This document shows, piece after piece, positions 1 to 7,633 of a DNA stretch of 33,398 bases; position 1 is the first letter of the stretch, and the number at the start of each line of letters is the position of its first letter. A program made the position numbers and the translations under genes. The notes under the pieces were generated by a model. That model saw only the letters and a list, made by a program, of their open reading frames with translations. It ran no database searches and was not told the DNA's origin. This DNA is from Planctomycetota bacterium (GTDB lineage Bacteria; Planctomycetota; UBA1135; UBA2386), in assembly GCA_002684655.1 (NCBI GenBank), contig NYVR01000073.1, positions 1-33,398 of the forward strand. The letters are read 5' to 3'.

Positions 1-416
1 CGCAGGTTGATGCCGTCAGCGACGTGCATGCCGACCCAGGCGTCGACGAGGTCGCCGTTGCCTTGGCCGCCGCCAGCGGGGTTCATCTGGACGAAGTACG
101 AGACGTTGCCATCCCACACAGAGCCGCCGAGACGAACGCGCGCGTCCGTGCCGAAGTCGCTGCCGTCGGTGTTGCCGTCGTTGTCTTCGGACCAGCTGTA
201 GCCGGCTTGGATCTGACCACTGACGGTCATCGAGTTCTCGCCGTCAGCCGACGTGAACGTCAGGCCACGACCAAACTCGTAGCGAGCGTTCTTGAGCACG
301 TCGCTGAGGCTGGAGCCAGACTGCTCGGCGGGCTGAGAGTTTTGAGCGGCCACGACGCTCGCGAACGCGAGCAGGGAAGCCGTCGAGATGAGGGATTGCG
401 TAAGGGGGTTCTTCAA
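1..416 (-). CDS. Porin-like outer-membrane protein, 3' end cut by window edge
   Basis: I read this minus-strand frame from a TTG at 416-414, preceded by a Shine-Dalgarno-like AAGGTG five bases upstream; no in-frame ATG lies nearby. The frame stays open to the window edge, giving about 138 residues. The first ~25 form a signal peptide (KNPLTQSLISTASLLAFASVVAAQ). The mature part has beta-rich text such as MTVSGQIQAGYSWSEDND, then TDARVRLGGSVWDGNVSYFVQMNP and LVDAWVGMHV. This resembles the start of phosphate-selective porin O/P-type barrels: an early strand, an R-x-R-L-G strand, then a 'D-A-W/Y-V-G' strand. The likely role is an outer-membrane channel, but substrate cannot be inferred. It lies downstream of acs on the same strand, separated by 392 bp with palindromes, so it is probably transcribed independently. 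The family call is by motif only; another secreted beta-barrel is possible. Confidence 0.62.
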   Translation of the reverse strand, partial: MKNPLTQSLISTASLLAFASVVAAQNSQPAEQSGSSLSDVLKNARYEFGRGLTFTSADGENSMTVSGQIQAGYSWSEDNDGNTDGSDFGTDARVRLGGSVWDGNVSYFVQMNPAGGGQGNGDLVDAWVGMHVADGINL

Positions 417-596
417 GTGTGCACCTTGTGAAGCCAGCAGGTGAGATGAGGCTGTTTCGCTCGCGCGTGTTCCGCAGGGTGTGTCCGAGAAGCCCCTGCT
501 AACCGTCATCCTCCAGTCACCGACCAGATTGGACGTCGGTGTTATTGCTGCGAAGCAGAAGCGTGTCCAGACTTTCCGCGCACTTTTCCCCCTAAT

Positions 597-617
597 TTAT
601 CCACATCGTTTTCCACA
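597..617 (+). promoter_or_regulatory. Two DnaA-box-like nonamers
   Basis: TTATCCACA (597-605) matches the consensus bacterial DnaA box exactly. TTTTCCACA (609-617) differs at one position, has the same orientation, and starts 12 bases later. They lie in the AT-richer part of the gap upstream of the porin-like gene. Possible roles are DnaA-dependent transcriptional control or DnaA titration. An origin is unlikely without dnaA, dnaN or more boxes nearby. The match is seen; the function is inferred. Confidence 0.4.
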
Positions 618-622
618 TCTAT

Positions 623-639
623 ATCCGATGTCATCGGAT
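623..639. promoter_or_regulatory. Perfect 17-bp operator-like palindrome
   Basis: ATCCGATG-T-CATCGGAT is a perfect 8+8 inverted repeat around one central base. With so short a centre it is better suited to binding a dimeric repressor or activator than to forming an RNA hairpin. It lies about 207 bp upstream of the porin-like start and 6 bp from the second DnaA-like box. No regulator gene is adjacent, so the ligand is unknown. Confidence 0.45.
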
Positions 640-710
640 GTTCGCCCGCTGCCTCGCGCACGAATGCTCGCGCGCGACCCGTCCAGACGCCGCCTCCGCA
701 CCGTCCGATA

Positions 711-724
711 TGCGTCAGAACGCA
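711..724. repeat. Short inverted repeat TGCGT-N4-ACGCA
   Basis: A 5+5 inverted repeat with a four-base centre lies in the same gap as the larger palindrome. It could be a second operator half-site pair or a small hairpin. At this size a chance occurrence is plausible. Confidence 0.25.
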
Positions 725-791
725 ATTCCCCCGCCGAACGACACGCTATCTCCTTGCCAATTTGATATTTACCGCACCCTGACAAGACGCC

Positions 792-807
792 GCCCTAGCG
801 GCAGGGC
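792..807 (-). terminator. Weak hairpin just after acs stop
   Basis: GCCCT-N6-AGGGC lies immediately beyond the acs stop codon (809-811 on the minus strand). No clear T tract follows on that strand, so it is at best a weak or factor-dependent terminator. Confidence 0.3.
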
Positions 808-808
808 C

Positions 809-2755
809 TCACGAGCGCTCGCGATGCCCACGGACGATCTGGTCGACGACGGCGGGCTCGGCCAACGTCGAGATGTCGCCGAGCTGGTCATAGCTCGCCT
901 CGGCGACCTTTCGCAGGATCCGGCGCATGATCTTTCCGCTGCGTGTCTTGGGCAGCCCGGCGACGACCTGCACCTGATCCGGGGTCGCGATCGGACTGAT
1001 CACGCGCCTCACCTGCATCTTCAGGGCCGCCTCGACCTCGCCAGGATCCATCCCTTCGGCGCCCTGGCCAGGGATCACGTAGGCGTAGATCCCCTGGCCT
1101 TTGACGTCATGGGGGTATCCCACGACGGCCGCCTCGGCGCAGAGATCGTGCGCCACCAGCGCAGACTCGATCTCGGCGGTCCCCAGCCTGTGCCCCGAGA
1201 CGTTCAGCACGTCGTCTACCCTACCGGTGATCCAGTAGTAGCCGTCCTCGTCACGCCGGCAGCCGTCTCCGGTGAAATACTTGCCGGGATACATCGAGAA
1301 GTAGGTCTGCCGGAAACGCTCGTGGTCGTTGTAGATCGTGCGAGCCTGCCCCGGCCAGCTGCCGGTCAGGCAGAGGTTGCCGCTGACGCCGTCGCCTTCG
1401 AGCACGTTGCCCTGGTCGTCCACCAATTGCGGCCGCACGCCCGGCAGCGGGAACGTCGCCGAGCCCGGCTTGCAAGGCGTCGCGCCAGGCAGCGGCGACA
1501 TCAGGATGCCGCCGGTCTCGGTCTGCCACCACGTATCCACGACAGGGCATCGCCCGTCGCCCACCACGTCGTGATACCACCGCCAGACCTCGGGGTTGAT
1601 GGGCTCCCCGACCGTGCCGAGCACGCGCACGCTCTCGCGGCTGTGCTTTTGGACAGGCTCGTCCCCGAAGCGGATCAGCGCCCGCAGCGCCGTCGGCGCC
1701 GTATAGAAGATGTTCGCCTGGATGTCGTCGCAGACCTGCCAGTAGCGGGCGGCGTCCGGGTAGACCGGCGTCGACTCGAACAAGACCGTCGTCGCGCCGT
1801 TGCAGAGCGGGCCGTAGACGATGTAACTGTGGCCAGTGATCCAGCCGACGTCGGCGGCGCAGAAGTGCACATCGCCCGGGTGCCAGTCGAAGACCAGCTC
1901 GTGGGTGTAGGCGGCATACACGAGATATCCGCCGGTCGTGTGCAGCTGCCCCTTGGGCTTGCCGGTCGAACCAGACGTGTAGAGCACGAACAGCGGATCC
2001 TCGCTGTCCATCCACTCGACAGGGCAGTAGGCGCGCTGCCGTTGTAGCTCGTCAGCCAGCCAGTGGTCGCGGCCGCCGAGCATCTCTACCTCCAGGGCGG
2101 TGCGGCGCGCGACCAGCACCGTGTGCACCGCGTCGACGCCGTCGACGGCTGCGTCGACCGTAGCCTTGAGCGGGATGGTCTTACCGCCGCGGAGGCCCTC
2201 GTTCGCGGTCAACACCACCCGACAGTCGGCGTCGACGATGCGGTCGCGGAGCGACTCCGCCGAGAAGCCCGCGAACACCACCGAGTGCACCGCGCCGATG
2301 CGGGCGCACGCCAGCATCGCGTAGACGGCCTCGGGCATCATCGGCAAGTAGATGCAGACCCGGTCGCCCTTTTGAACCCCGAACTTCTTGAGCACATTGG
2401 CGAACCGACACACCTGCTCGTGCAGCTCGCGGAAGCTGATGTGCACGTAGTTGCCGGGCTCGTCCTGCACCCAGACGAGCGCGGTCTGCTCACCGCGCTC
2501 GGCCAGGTGACGGTCCACGCAGTTGTGCGCGGCGTTGGTCCGGCCGCCCAGAAACCACGCGACCTCGGCCTGCCCGAAGTCCGCGCGGCACGCCTCGACG
2601 GGGTCGCGCAGCCAGTCGATTCGCCGCGCTTCCCGCGACCAGAAGGCCGCCGGATCCCGGACGGACTGCTCGTAGAGGCGCTCATATTGCTCGAACGAAG
2701 AGACGTGCGCGCGCTGCGCGACGTGGTCCTTCACCGGGACGATGTTGTCAGCCAT
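809..2755 (-). CDS. acs: Acetyl-coenzyme A synthetase
   Basis: Acs converts acetate, ATP and CoA to acetyl-CoA through acetyl-AMP in the cytoplasm. The 648-residue length matches the family (E. coli enzyme about 652). Visible motifs are the adenylation P-loop [10 protein letters not shown] (260-269), [12 protein letters not shown] with the acetate-pocket tryptophan at W410, the hinge region YFTGDG followed by [18 protein letters not shown], and [11 protein letters not shown] with Lys608. In characterised enzymes the equivalent lysine is the acetylation-controlled catalytic lysine. Q270 follows the P-loop where valine is usual (PKGVLHTTGG). The ATG at 2755 is well supported by family alignment. 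The gene begins 33 bp after the leucyl aminopeptidase stop on the same strand, so co-transcription is likely. Confidence 0.96.
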   Translation of the reverse strand: MADNIVPVKDHVAQRAHVSSFEQYERLYEQSVRDPAAFWSREARRIDWLRDPVEACRADFGQAEVAWFLGGRTNAAHNCVDRHLAERGEQTALVWVQDEPGNYVHISFRELHEQVCRFANVLKKFGVQKGDRVCIYLPMMPEAVYAMLACARIGAVHSVVFAGFSAESLRDRIVDADCRVVLTANEGLRGGKTIPLKATVDAAVDGVDAVHTVLVARRTALEVEMLGGRDHWLADELQRQRAYCPVEWMDSEDPLFVLYTSGSTGKPKGQLHTTGGYLVYAAYTHELVFDWHPGDVHFCAADVGWITGHSYIVYGPLCNGATTVLFESTPVYPDAARYWQVCDDIQANIFYTAPTALRALIRFGDEPVQKHSRESVRVLGTVGEPINPEVWRWYHDVVGDGRCPVVDTWWQTETGGILMSPLPGATPCKPGSATFPLPGVRPQLVDDQGNVLEGDGVSGNLCLTGSWPGQARTIYNDHERFRQTYFSMYPGKYFTGDGCRRDEDGYYWITGRVDDVLNVSGHRLGTAEIESALVAHDLCAEAAVVGYPHDVKGQGIYAYVIPGQGAEGMDPGEVEAALKMQVRRVISPIATPDQVQVVAGLPKTRSGKIMRRILRKVAEASYDQLGDISTLAEPAVVDQIVRGHRERS

Positions 2756-2788
2756 AGCGTAGTACGCCTCACGAAGAGGACGCCGGGA

Positions 2789-4240
2789 TCAGAGCGTTCG
2801 CAGCCAATGCAGCAAGGTGCGCACAGCGGTGCCGCTGGCGCCGTCCCTGTAATAGTCCTTGGCCACACCCCCCCACGCGGCGCCGGCGACGTCGATGTGC
2901 GCCCACGGAGTGTCGCCGGCGAAGTAGCTGAGGAACGCGCCGCCCGCCGTCGAGCCGTTGCCGTGTGCGGGCGAGTTTAGGTTGGCGACGTCCGCGAACT
3001 TGCTCTTGATCTGGTCCTTGTGGCACTGCCACAGCGGCAGCTGCCAGAGCGGCTCGTCAGCCTCATCGCCCGCGTCGATCAGCGCATCGATCAGCTTCTG
3101 GTCGGATCCCATGATGCCGGCCATCTCGTGTCCGAGCGCGACGACCACAGCGCCGGTCAGCGTCGCCAGGTCACACATCATCTCGGGCTTGTAGAACTTC
3201 CGCGCGTAGCACATCGCGTCAGCGAGTACGAGGCGGCCTTCAGCGTCGGTGTTGAGCACCTCGATCGTCTGCCCATCCATCGCCGTGACGACGTCACCCG
3301 GGCGTTGGGCGTCTGCGTCTGGCATGTTCTCGACGGCTGCGATGACGCCGATGATGTTCTTCTTAGGCTTGTAGGTCCCCAGCGCCCCCTTGCTCAGGGC
3401 GTGAAACAGCCCCATCACCGCGCCGCCGCCGCACATGTCGTAGCGCATCTCGTCCATGCGCGCCGACGGCTTGATGCTGATGCCGCCGCTATCAAACGTC
3501 AGCCCTTTGCCGATGACGGCGACGTTGCCCTTGGCTCCAGGCGTCTTGTATTCGAACACGATCAGCTTGGCCGGCTGCGCGCTGCCGCGCGACACGCCGA
3601 GCAACGAGCCCATGCCGAGCTTATCCATCTGCTTCTCGTCGAGCACCTTGACCGCGAGGCGGCCGCCGGCGAGGCGCTTGGCGTGCCGCGCCATCGCCGC
3701 GGGCGTCAGGATATTCGGCGCCTCGTTCTCCAGGTCGCGCGCGAACACTGTGCCCTGGGCCGCGATCGCGCCGAGCTTCAGGCCCCGGGCAAACTCCTTC
3801 TCGTCCGCCCCCGACAGGCCGACAGCGGCGACCGCGCACTTGTGCGCGGCGCGCTTCTTGGGCTTTTGCTTGCTGGGGGCAGCGTAGCGATACGCGCCGA
3901 GCACCAAGCCTTCGGCGACCGCCATGCCAGCGGCGAACGGCTTGCTCTTGCGGACCAGGTTGGCCGGCACGACGAGGGAAAACGCGGTTACGTCCAGCTC
4001 CTCGGTGCGAACCTCTGCGGCCTTGCCCATACCGACGACGCCGAGCCGCTTGCAGCGGCTCCCCTTGGGCTGATGGAACACGTTGACCGCGCGAAACGAC
4101 GTGCGCAGGTCGCCGGTCGCCTTAGCGGCGCGCAGGCACGGCTGCAGCGCGTCACCAGCGTCGATGCGGCCGTCGGCCGCCAACACGAAAACAGCGTCAC
4201 CGCGGCTCGCGGCCGCGCACGTCACGGAGCGGACATTCAT
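2789..4240 (-). CDS. pepA: Leucyl aminopeptidase (M17 family)
   Basis: This is a cytosolic dinuclear-metal aminopeptidase that removes N-terminal residues from peptides. I place the start at ATG 4240 (MNVRSVTCAA), giving 483 residues, close to the usual ~500. The frame continues upstream to 4459, but that arginine/proline-rich stretch is read through the end of moaDE and looks non-coding. Metal and catalytic residues are all visible: K245 and D250 in GKGLTFDSGG, catalytic K257, D268, and NTDAEGRL (330-337) with D332, E334 and R336. The spacing matches E. coli PepA exactly. The N-terminal ~160 residues are the variable M17 domain, with a lysine-rich loop (APSKQKPKKRAAHK). The gene lies between moaDE and acs on the same strand. 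Confidence 0.95.
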   Translation of the reverse strand: MNVRSVTCAAASRGDAVFVLAADGRIDAGDALQPCLRAAKATGDLRTSFRAVNVFHQPKGSRCKRLGVVGMGKAAEVRTEELDVTAFSLVVPANLVRKSKPFAAGMAVAEGLVLGAYRYAAPSKQKPKKRAAHKCAVAAVGLSGADEKEFARGLKLGAIAAQGTVFARDLENEAPNILTPAAMARHAKRLAGGRLAVKVLDEKQMDKLGMGSLLGVSRGSAQPAKLIVFEYKTPGAKGNVAVIGKGLTFDSGGISIKPSARMDEMRYDMCGGGAVMGLFHALSKGALGTYKPKKNIIGVIAAVENMPDADAQRPGDVVTAMDGQTIEVLNTDAEGRLVLADAMCYARKFYKPEMMCDLATLTGAVVVALGHEMAGIMGSDQKLIDALIDAGDEADEPLWQLPLWQCHKDQIKSKFADVANLNSPAHGNGSTAGGAFLSYFAGDTPWAHIDVAGAAWGGVAKDYYRDGASGTAVRTLLHWLRTL

Positions 4241-4344
4241 GCCGGGAGTTGTAGTCGCTGGCGTCTCCTCGCACCACTGTCCGCGCGGCGTGGGGCGATG
4301 CGACCGCGCGCGGGGCCGCGCCGAACGCGGCGCTCGATCGACGC

Positions 4345-5052
4345 TCAGGTCGCTGGCTTCGGCAGGTCCCCGATCCACCGCTCGCCCGCGCCGTCGCAGA
4401 GCTTCTCGCGCTTCCAGATCGGCACTTCGTCCTTCAGACGATCCATCAAGAAACGGCACGCCTCGAAGGCCGGCCCCCGGTGGGCTGACGCCACGACGAC
4501 GATCACTGAGGCCTCACCCACCGGCACTTCACCCAGGCGGTGAGCGACGCGCGCGCGCGTGATCGGGAAGCGCTTGACCGCTTCTTCGAACAGGACGCAC
4601 ATGACGCGCTGCGCCATCTCGGTGTAGGCCTCATAGCTCAACGAGAGCACCTGCGCGCCTTCGTTGTGATCGCGCGTCGTGCCTGCGAAAGTCACCACCG
4701 CGCCGTCACGATCCGTGCGGCACTCCTGCTCCAGCGCGCGCGGGTCCAATTCGCCTTCGGTGAGGTCGAACCGGTAGAGGTCTTGAGCGCCCGAGCCGCC
4801 GCTGATGGGCGGGATGAAGGCGACCTCGTCCCCGTCGGACAACACGGAGTCGGCGCGCGCGTAATCGCGGTTGACGGCGAACGCTACCGGCACCCTGAGC
4901 AGCGCTGGATGCTGCTGGCCCAGCTTCTCCAACATGCCGCGGGCCGTGGTCCCCGCCTCGATCTCGACGGTGACCGTGTCCGTGTCAAGGATGTCCCGCA
5001 CGGCGGCGAAACACCGCAGCGTGACATGAATCGGCCCAGCGGAATCTGGCAT
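4345..5052 (-). CDS. MoaD-MoaE fusion (molybdopterin synthase, both subunits)
   Basis: Molybdopterin synthase inserts two sulfurs into cyclic pyranopterin monophosphate during molybdenum cofactor synthesis. MoaD normally carries the sulfur as a C-terminal Gly-Gly thiocarboxylate inserted into MoaE. Here residues 8-86 are MoaD, ending DGDEVAFIPPISGG. The chain continues without a stop into MoaE (about 90-235), with FAGTTRDHNEG, a Y-E-A-Y strand, AHRGPAFEA and PIWKRE; K214 corresponds to the catalytic lysine. The start is ATG 5052; a TTG eight codons upstream is possible. Total length is 235 residues, close to the fused mycobacterial MoaX (about 221). No other moa/moe genes are in the window. 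The 104 bp gap to pepA leaves co-transcription open. Confidence 0.93.
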   Translation of the reverse strand: MPDSAGPIHVTLRCFAAVRDILDTDTVTVEIEAGTTARGMLEKLGQQHPALLRVPVAFAVNRDYARADSVLSDGDEVAFIPPISGGSGAQDLYRFDLTEGELDPRALEQECRTDRDGAVVTFAGTTRDHNEGAQVLSLSYEAYTEMAQRVMCVLFEEAVKRFPITRARVAHRLGEVPVGEASVIVVVASAHRGPAFEACRFLMDRLKDEVPIWKREKLCDGAGERWIGDLPKPAT

Positions 5053-5153
5053 GCGCACATTGTGCCCGGAGCGCAAGCGCTGGCGCCACGTCTACGCTAG
5101 ATTAGCCGCCGTCTCGCGGGGACAACTCCCTGTCGGCCAAAGACCAAGACCCT

Positions 5154-6515
5154 ATGCGTTCCATCCAGCTCCTCACGCTCCTGGCGGCCACGGCCGCCGC
5201 GCTGCCCGCACAGTGGGCCCAGCAGTCTCCCACCTCCTCGCCGTCACCGCGACGCGCCGGGGCCGCAGCGTTCGACCCGGTCACCAACAGGATGATCATC
5301 TATGGCGGGCTGACGGCCTCGCCGGCCCAGTCGGTGGCCGACATGTGGGCTTACAACGGGCAATGGACGCAGCTCACGGCTACGGGCGCCAACCAGCGCT
5401 GGGGCCACCAGATGGTCGCCGACACGACCAACGGCCGCCTCGTCACGTTTGGCGGACGCTCCCCCAACATCAACAACCTCGCGGACGACACGCTCACGTG
5501 GAGCGGCGCCGGCCCGTGGCAGACGGTCGCGACCACCAACGCGCCGAGCCCGCGCTTCCTCTATGGGCTCGCGTATGACGCGCTCCGCGACCGCGTCGTC
5601 CTGTTCGGCGGCCGCGACGGCTTCGCGCCGAACAACGAGACCTGGGAGTTTGACGGTACAGACTGGACCCAGGTGACCACCGCGAACGCTCCGGCGCCGC
5701 GCGAGGAGATGGGCATGGCCTACGACGCCTCGCTCAACCGCGTCGTGCTATTCGGCGGCTGCGACGAGAGCACCCAGACCATCTACGGAGACACATGGGT
5801 CTACAACGGCACCAACTGGACCGACGTGACCCCTGCATCCAGCCCCTCGCCGCGGTTCCGAGGCACGATGGTCTACGACATCGACCGAAGCCGCACCGTC
5901 TACTACGGCGGCTTCGACGGCGCCGCGAGGTTGGAGGAGGTGCTCGAGTTCGCCGGCGGCCAGTGGACGACGTTCACAGCCCAAGGCAGCTCGCCGCTCA
6001 ACTCAACGGAGGGATACTCCGCCTACGATTCGGCGCGCGGGCTGACCGTCTTGTTTGGCGGGTTTGGTCCGTCTTTCAGCGACCAGACCTGGGAATACAC
6101 GGGCACGACCGACGGCGTGTTTGCGCTCTACGGCGTCGGCTGTGACCCCGTCGGCGGCCCCCCCGATCTAACGGGCTCGACGCCCAACATCGGCACCGAC
6201 CTGACGCTGACGATCAACAACGCCGGCGGCACGGCCGGCGCGTTCTGGGCGCTCGGCTTCTCCGACCAGTTCGCCAACGGCATCCCGCTGCCGTTCGACC
6301 TGGGCATTATCGGCCTGCCGGGCTGTGACTTGCTAACAGGCGCCGACGTGCTCGAGGTCTCGACGGTCACCGGGGGCACGACGAGCGTCACAGTCCCGAT
6401 CCCAAACCTCCCGACGTTGGTCGGTCAGTCGCTGTTCACGCAAGCGCTGCTGTTCGAGCAAGGCGTATTGTTCGTCGGCACCACGCAGGGCGGGCGAGCG
6501 CTGCTGGGCCAGTAG
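5154..6515 (+). CDS. Secreted six-bladed Kelch-repeat protein with C-terminal tail domain
   Basis: This is a 453-residue exported protein. The signal peptide is MRSIQLLTLLAATAAALPAQ. Six Kelch-like blades follow (about 25-325), each with a pattern like 'PSPR...AYD...RVVLFGG...TWEFDGTDWTQV', so one complete propeller seems present. Kelch propellers generally bind proteins or glycans; no catalytic motif is seen. Residues ~326-453 form a separate all-beta tail: YGVGCDPVGGPPDL, PNIGTDLTLTINNAGG, LPFDLGIIGLPGCDLL, then VPIPNLPTLVGQSLFTQALL. From memory, similar tails recur on many secreted proteins of planctomycete lineages. Their function, possibly cell-surface anchoring or sorting, is not established. 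Paired cysteines in the tail suggest disulfides. The gene is divergent from moaDE and convergent with fbp. Confidence 0.85.
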   Translation: MRSIQLLTLLAATAAALPAQWAQQSPTSSPSPRRAGAAAFDPVTNRMIIYGGLTASPAQSVADMWAYNGQWTQLTATGANQRWGHQMVADTTNGRLVTFGGRSPNINNLADDTLTWSGAGPWQTVATTNAPSPRFLYGLAYDALRDRVVLFGGRDGFAPNNETWEFDGTDWTQVTTANAPAPREEMGMAYDASLNRVVLFGGCDESTQTIYGDTWVYNGTNWTDVTPASSPSPRFRGTMVYDIDRSRTVYYGGFDGAARLEEVLEFAGGQWTTFTAQGSSPLNSTEGYSAYDSARGLTVLFGGFGPSFSDQTWEYTGTTDGVFALYGVGCDPVGGPPDLTGSTPNIGTDLTLTINNAGGTAGAFWALGFSDQFANGIPLPFDLGIIGLPGCDLLTGADVLEVSTVTGGTTSVTVPIPNLPTLVGQSLFTQALLFEQGVLFVGTTQGGRALLGQ

Positions 6516-6601
6516 CAGCCGCAGACGTCGCGACGAACACGCCGCTGGACTCGTCGTTACCGCCGCCCTGGTGACGCAGCGCGGTTCGATCGACCGCCAG
6601 C

Positions 6602-7588
6602 TCAAGCGCCGGCGAGGCGACGCACCACCTCTTCGACGTCGTTCTTGCTGCCGATGTAGAGCGGCGTCCGCTGGTGTAGTTCATCCGGGACGATGTCGAG
6701 GATCGGACGAACACCGTCGCTAGCTGCGCCGCCCGCTCGCTCGCAAAGAAACGCCAGCGGCGCGTTCTCGTAGAGCAGCCGCAGCTTGCCGCGCGGCTTC
6801 TCGGACGTCCCCGGATACATGTAGATGCCACCCTTCAGCAGCGTGCGGTGGAAATCGCCGACGAGCGCGCCTGCGTAGCGCGCGGCGCGCTTGCCGCTGT
6901 CTGCCTGCTGTCGGCGGAACGTGGCGACCATTTCGCGCGTCGGCTCGTCCCACTGGATCTCGTTGGCTTCGTTGACAGAGTATGCGCCCTTCCCCTCCGG
7001 GATCTGCAGGTCGGGGTGCGTCAGGAAGAAGGTGCCGATCGAGCGGTCGAGCGTGAACCCGTTCACCGGACCGCCGGCCGAATAGACCATCATCGTGCAC
7101 GGCCCGTACAGCACGTATCCAGCCGCCACGATGTTGCGACCAGACTGGAAGAACTCTTCTTTCGTTACGGGCTCGCCGACGCGGTCCCGCTTGTAGATCC
7201 CGAAGATCGTGCCCATCTGCCCAGCGACGTCGACGTTGCCCGACCCGTCGAGCGGGTCCGTCGCGATCAAATACTTCCCGCCCTCACCGCCGGGCAGCAC
7301 GTGGATATCCTCCATCTCCTCGGACGCGATCGCTGCGACCATGGGCACGTTCTCGAAGACCTGCAGCGTCGTGTCGTTGCTGATCACGTCGAGCGCGCGA
7401 ACCTCTTCCCCCTGCACGTTGCTGGTCCCGGTGTAGCCGAGCTTGCCCACGAAGCCCGCGCGCATGATCTCGCTGGCGAGCATCCGGGCGACGAGGCTCA
7501 TGCGATTGAGGACGGTCGAGAGCCCGCCGGTAGCGTGCGCGCTGGCCTGATCGCGGAAGAAGTGTTCGCTAAGGGTGAAGCGGTTCAT
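6602..7588 (-). CDS. fbp: Fructose-1,6-bisphosphatase class I
   Basis: The enzyme hydrolyses fructose-1,6-bisphosphate to fructose-6-phosphate in gluconeogenesis, using Mg2+. The start is ATG 7588 (MNRFTLSEHFF), giving 328 residues, standard for class I. The longer frame to 7627 adds only 13 uncharacteristic residues. Metal-binding acidic residues are in ASEEMED (88-94) and the signature DPLDGSGN (111-118). The substrate-binding segment KGGIYMYP is at 252-259, followed by RGKLRLLYENAPLAFL. AcsA/Fbp pairing in a region with acetate activation fits growth on C2 compounds, though that is only context. The gene is 45 bp downstream of the GT-C-like gene on the same strand. Confidence 0.96.
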   Translation of the reverse strand: MNRFTLSEHFFRDQASAHATGGLSTVLNRMSLVARMLASEIMRAGFVGKLGYTGTSNVQGEEVRALDVISNDTTLQVFENVPMVAAIASEEMEDIHVLPGGEGGKYLIATDPLDGSGNVDVAGQMGTIFGIYKRDRVGEPVTKEEFFQSGRNIVAAGYVLYGPCTMMVYSAGGPVNGFTLDRSIGTFFLTHPDLQIPEGKGAYSVNEANEIQWDEPTREMVATFRRQQADSGKRAARYAGALVGDFHRTLLKGGIYMYPGTSEKPRGKLRLLYENAPLAFLCERAGGAASDGVRPILDIVPDELHQRTPLYIGSKNDVEEVVRRLAGA

Positions 7589-7633
7589 AGATGCCTTCAG
7601 TTGAACGCAAGATCGCAGCCGCGCCAAGGTAGG

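Larger units (their letters stand above)
417..808. other. 392 bp intergenic gap with palindromes and DnaA-box-like sites
   Basis: This gap lies between the acs stop and the porin-like start, both on the minus strand. It is clearly more AT-rich than its surroundings, especially around 585-625 and 720-785. It holds two DnaA-box-like nonamers, a perfect 8+8 palindrome, a smaller inverted repeat and a weak post-acs hairpin, each listed separately. It probably contains the promoter of the porin-like gene. No convincing small ORF was found; the 94-codon plus-strand frame starting at GTG 481 has no family resemblance. Confidence 0.7.

Noticed and set aside
481-765. Plus-strand 94-codon frame starting at GTG
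   Set aside because: It has no signal peptide, domain or family resemblance. It covers the palindromes and AT-rich DNA of the regulatory gap and has no clear ribosome-binding site.
590-800. Chromosomal replication origin
   Set aside because: Only one exact and one near-match DnaA box are present, with no dnaA, dnaN, gyrB, rpmH or parAB nearby. The AT-rich DNA is short.
638-2047. Long plus-strand frame opposite acs (469 codons)
   Set aside because: High-GC antisense shadow: arginine/histidine/valine-rich text with no motif, opposite a certain gene.
4241-4459. N-terminal extension of the leucyl aminopeptidase frame
   Set aside because: The 73 added residues are arginine/proline-rich, overlap the MoaE end and do not resemble M17 N-termini; ATG 4240 fits family length.
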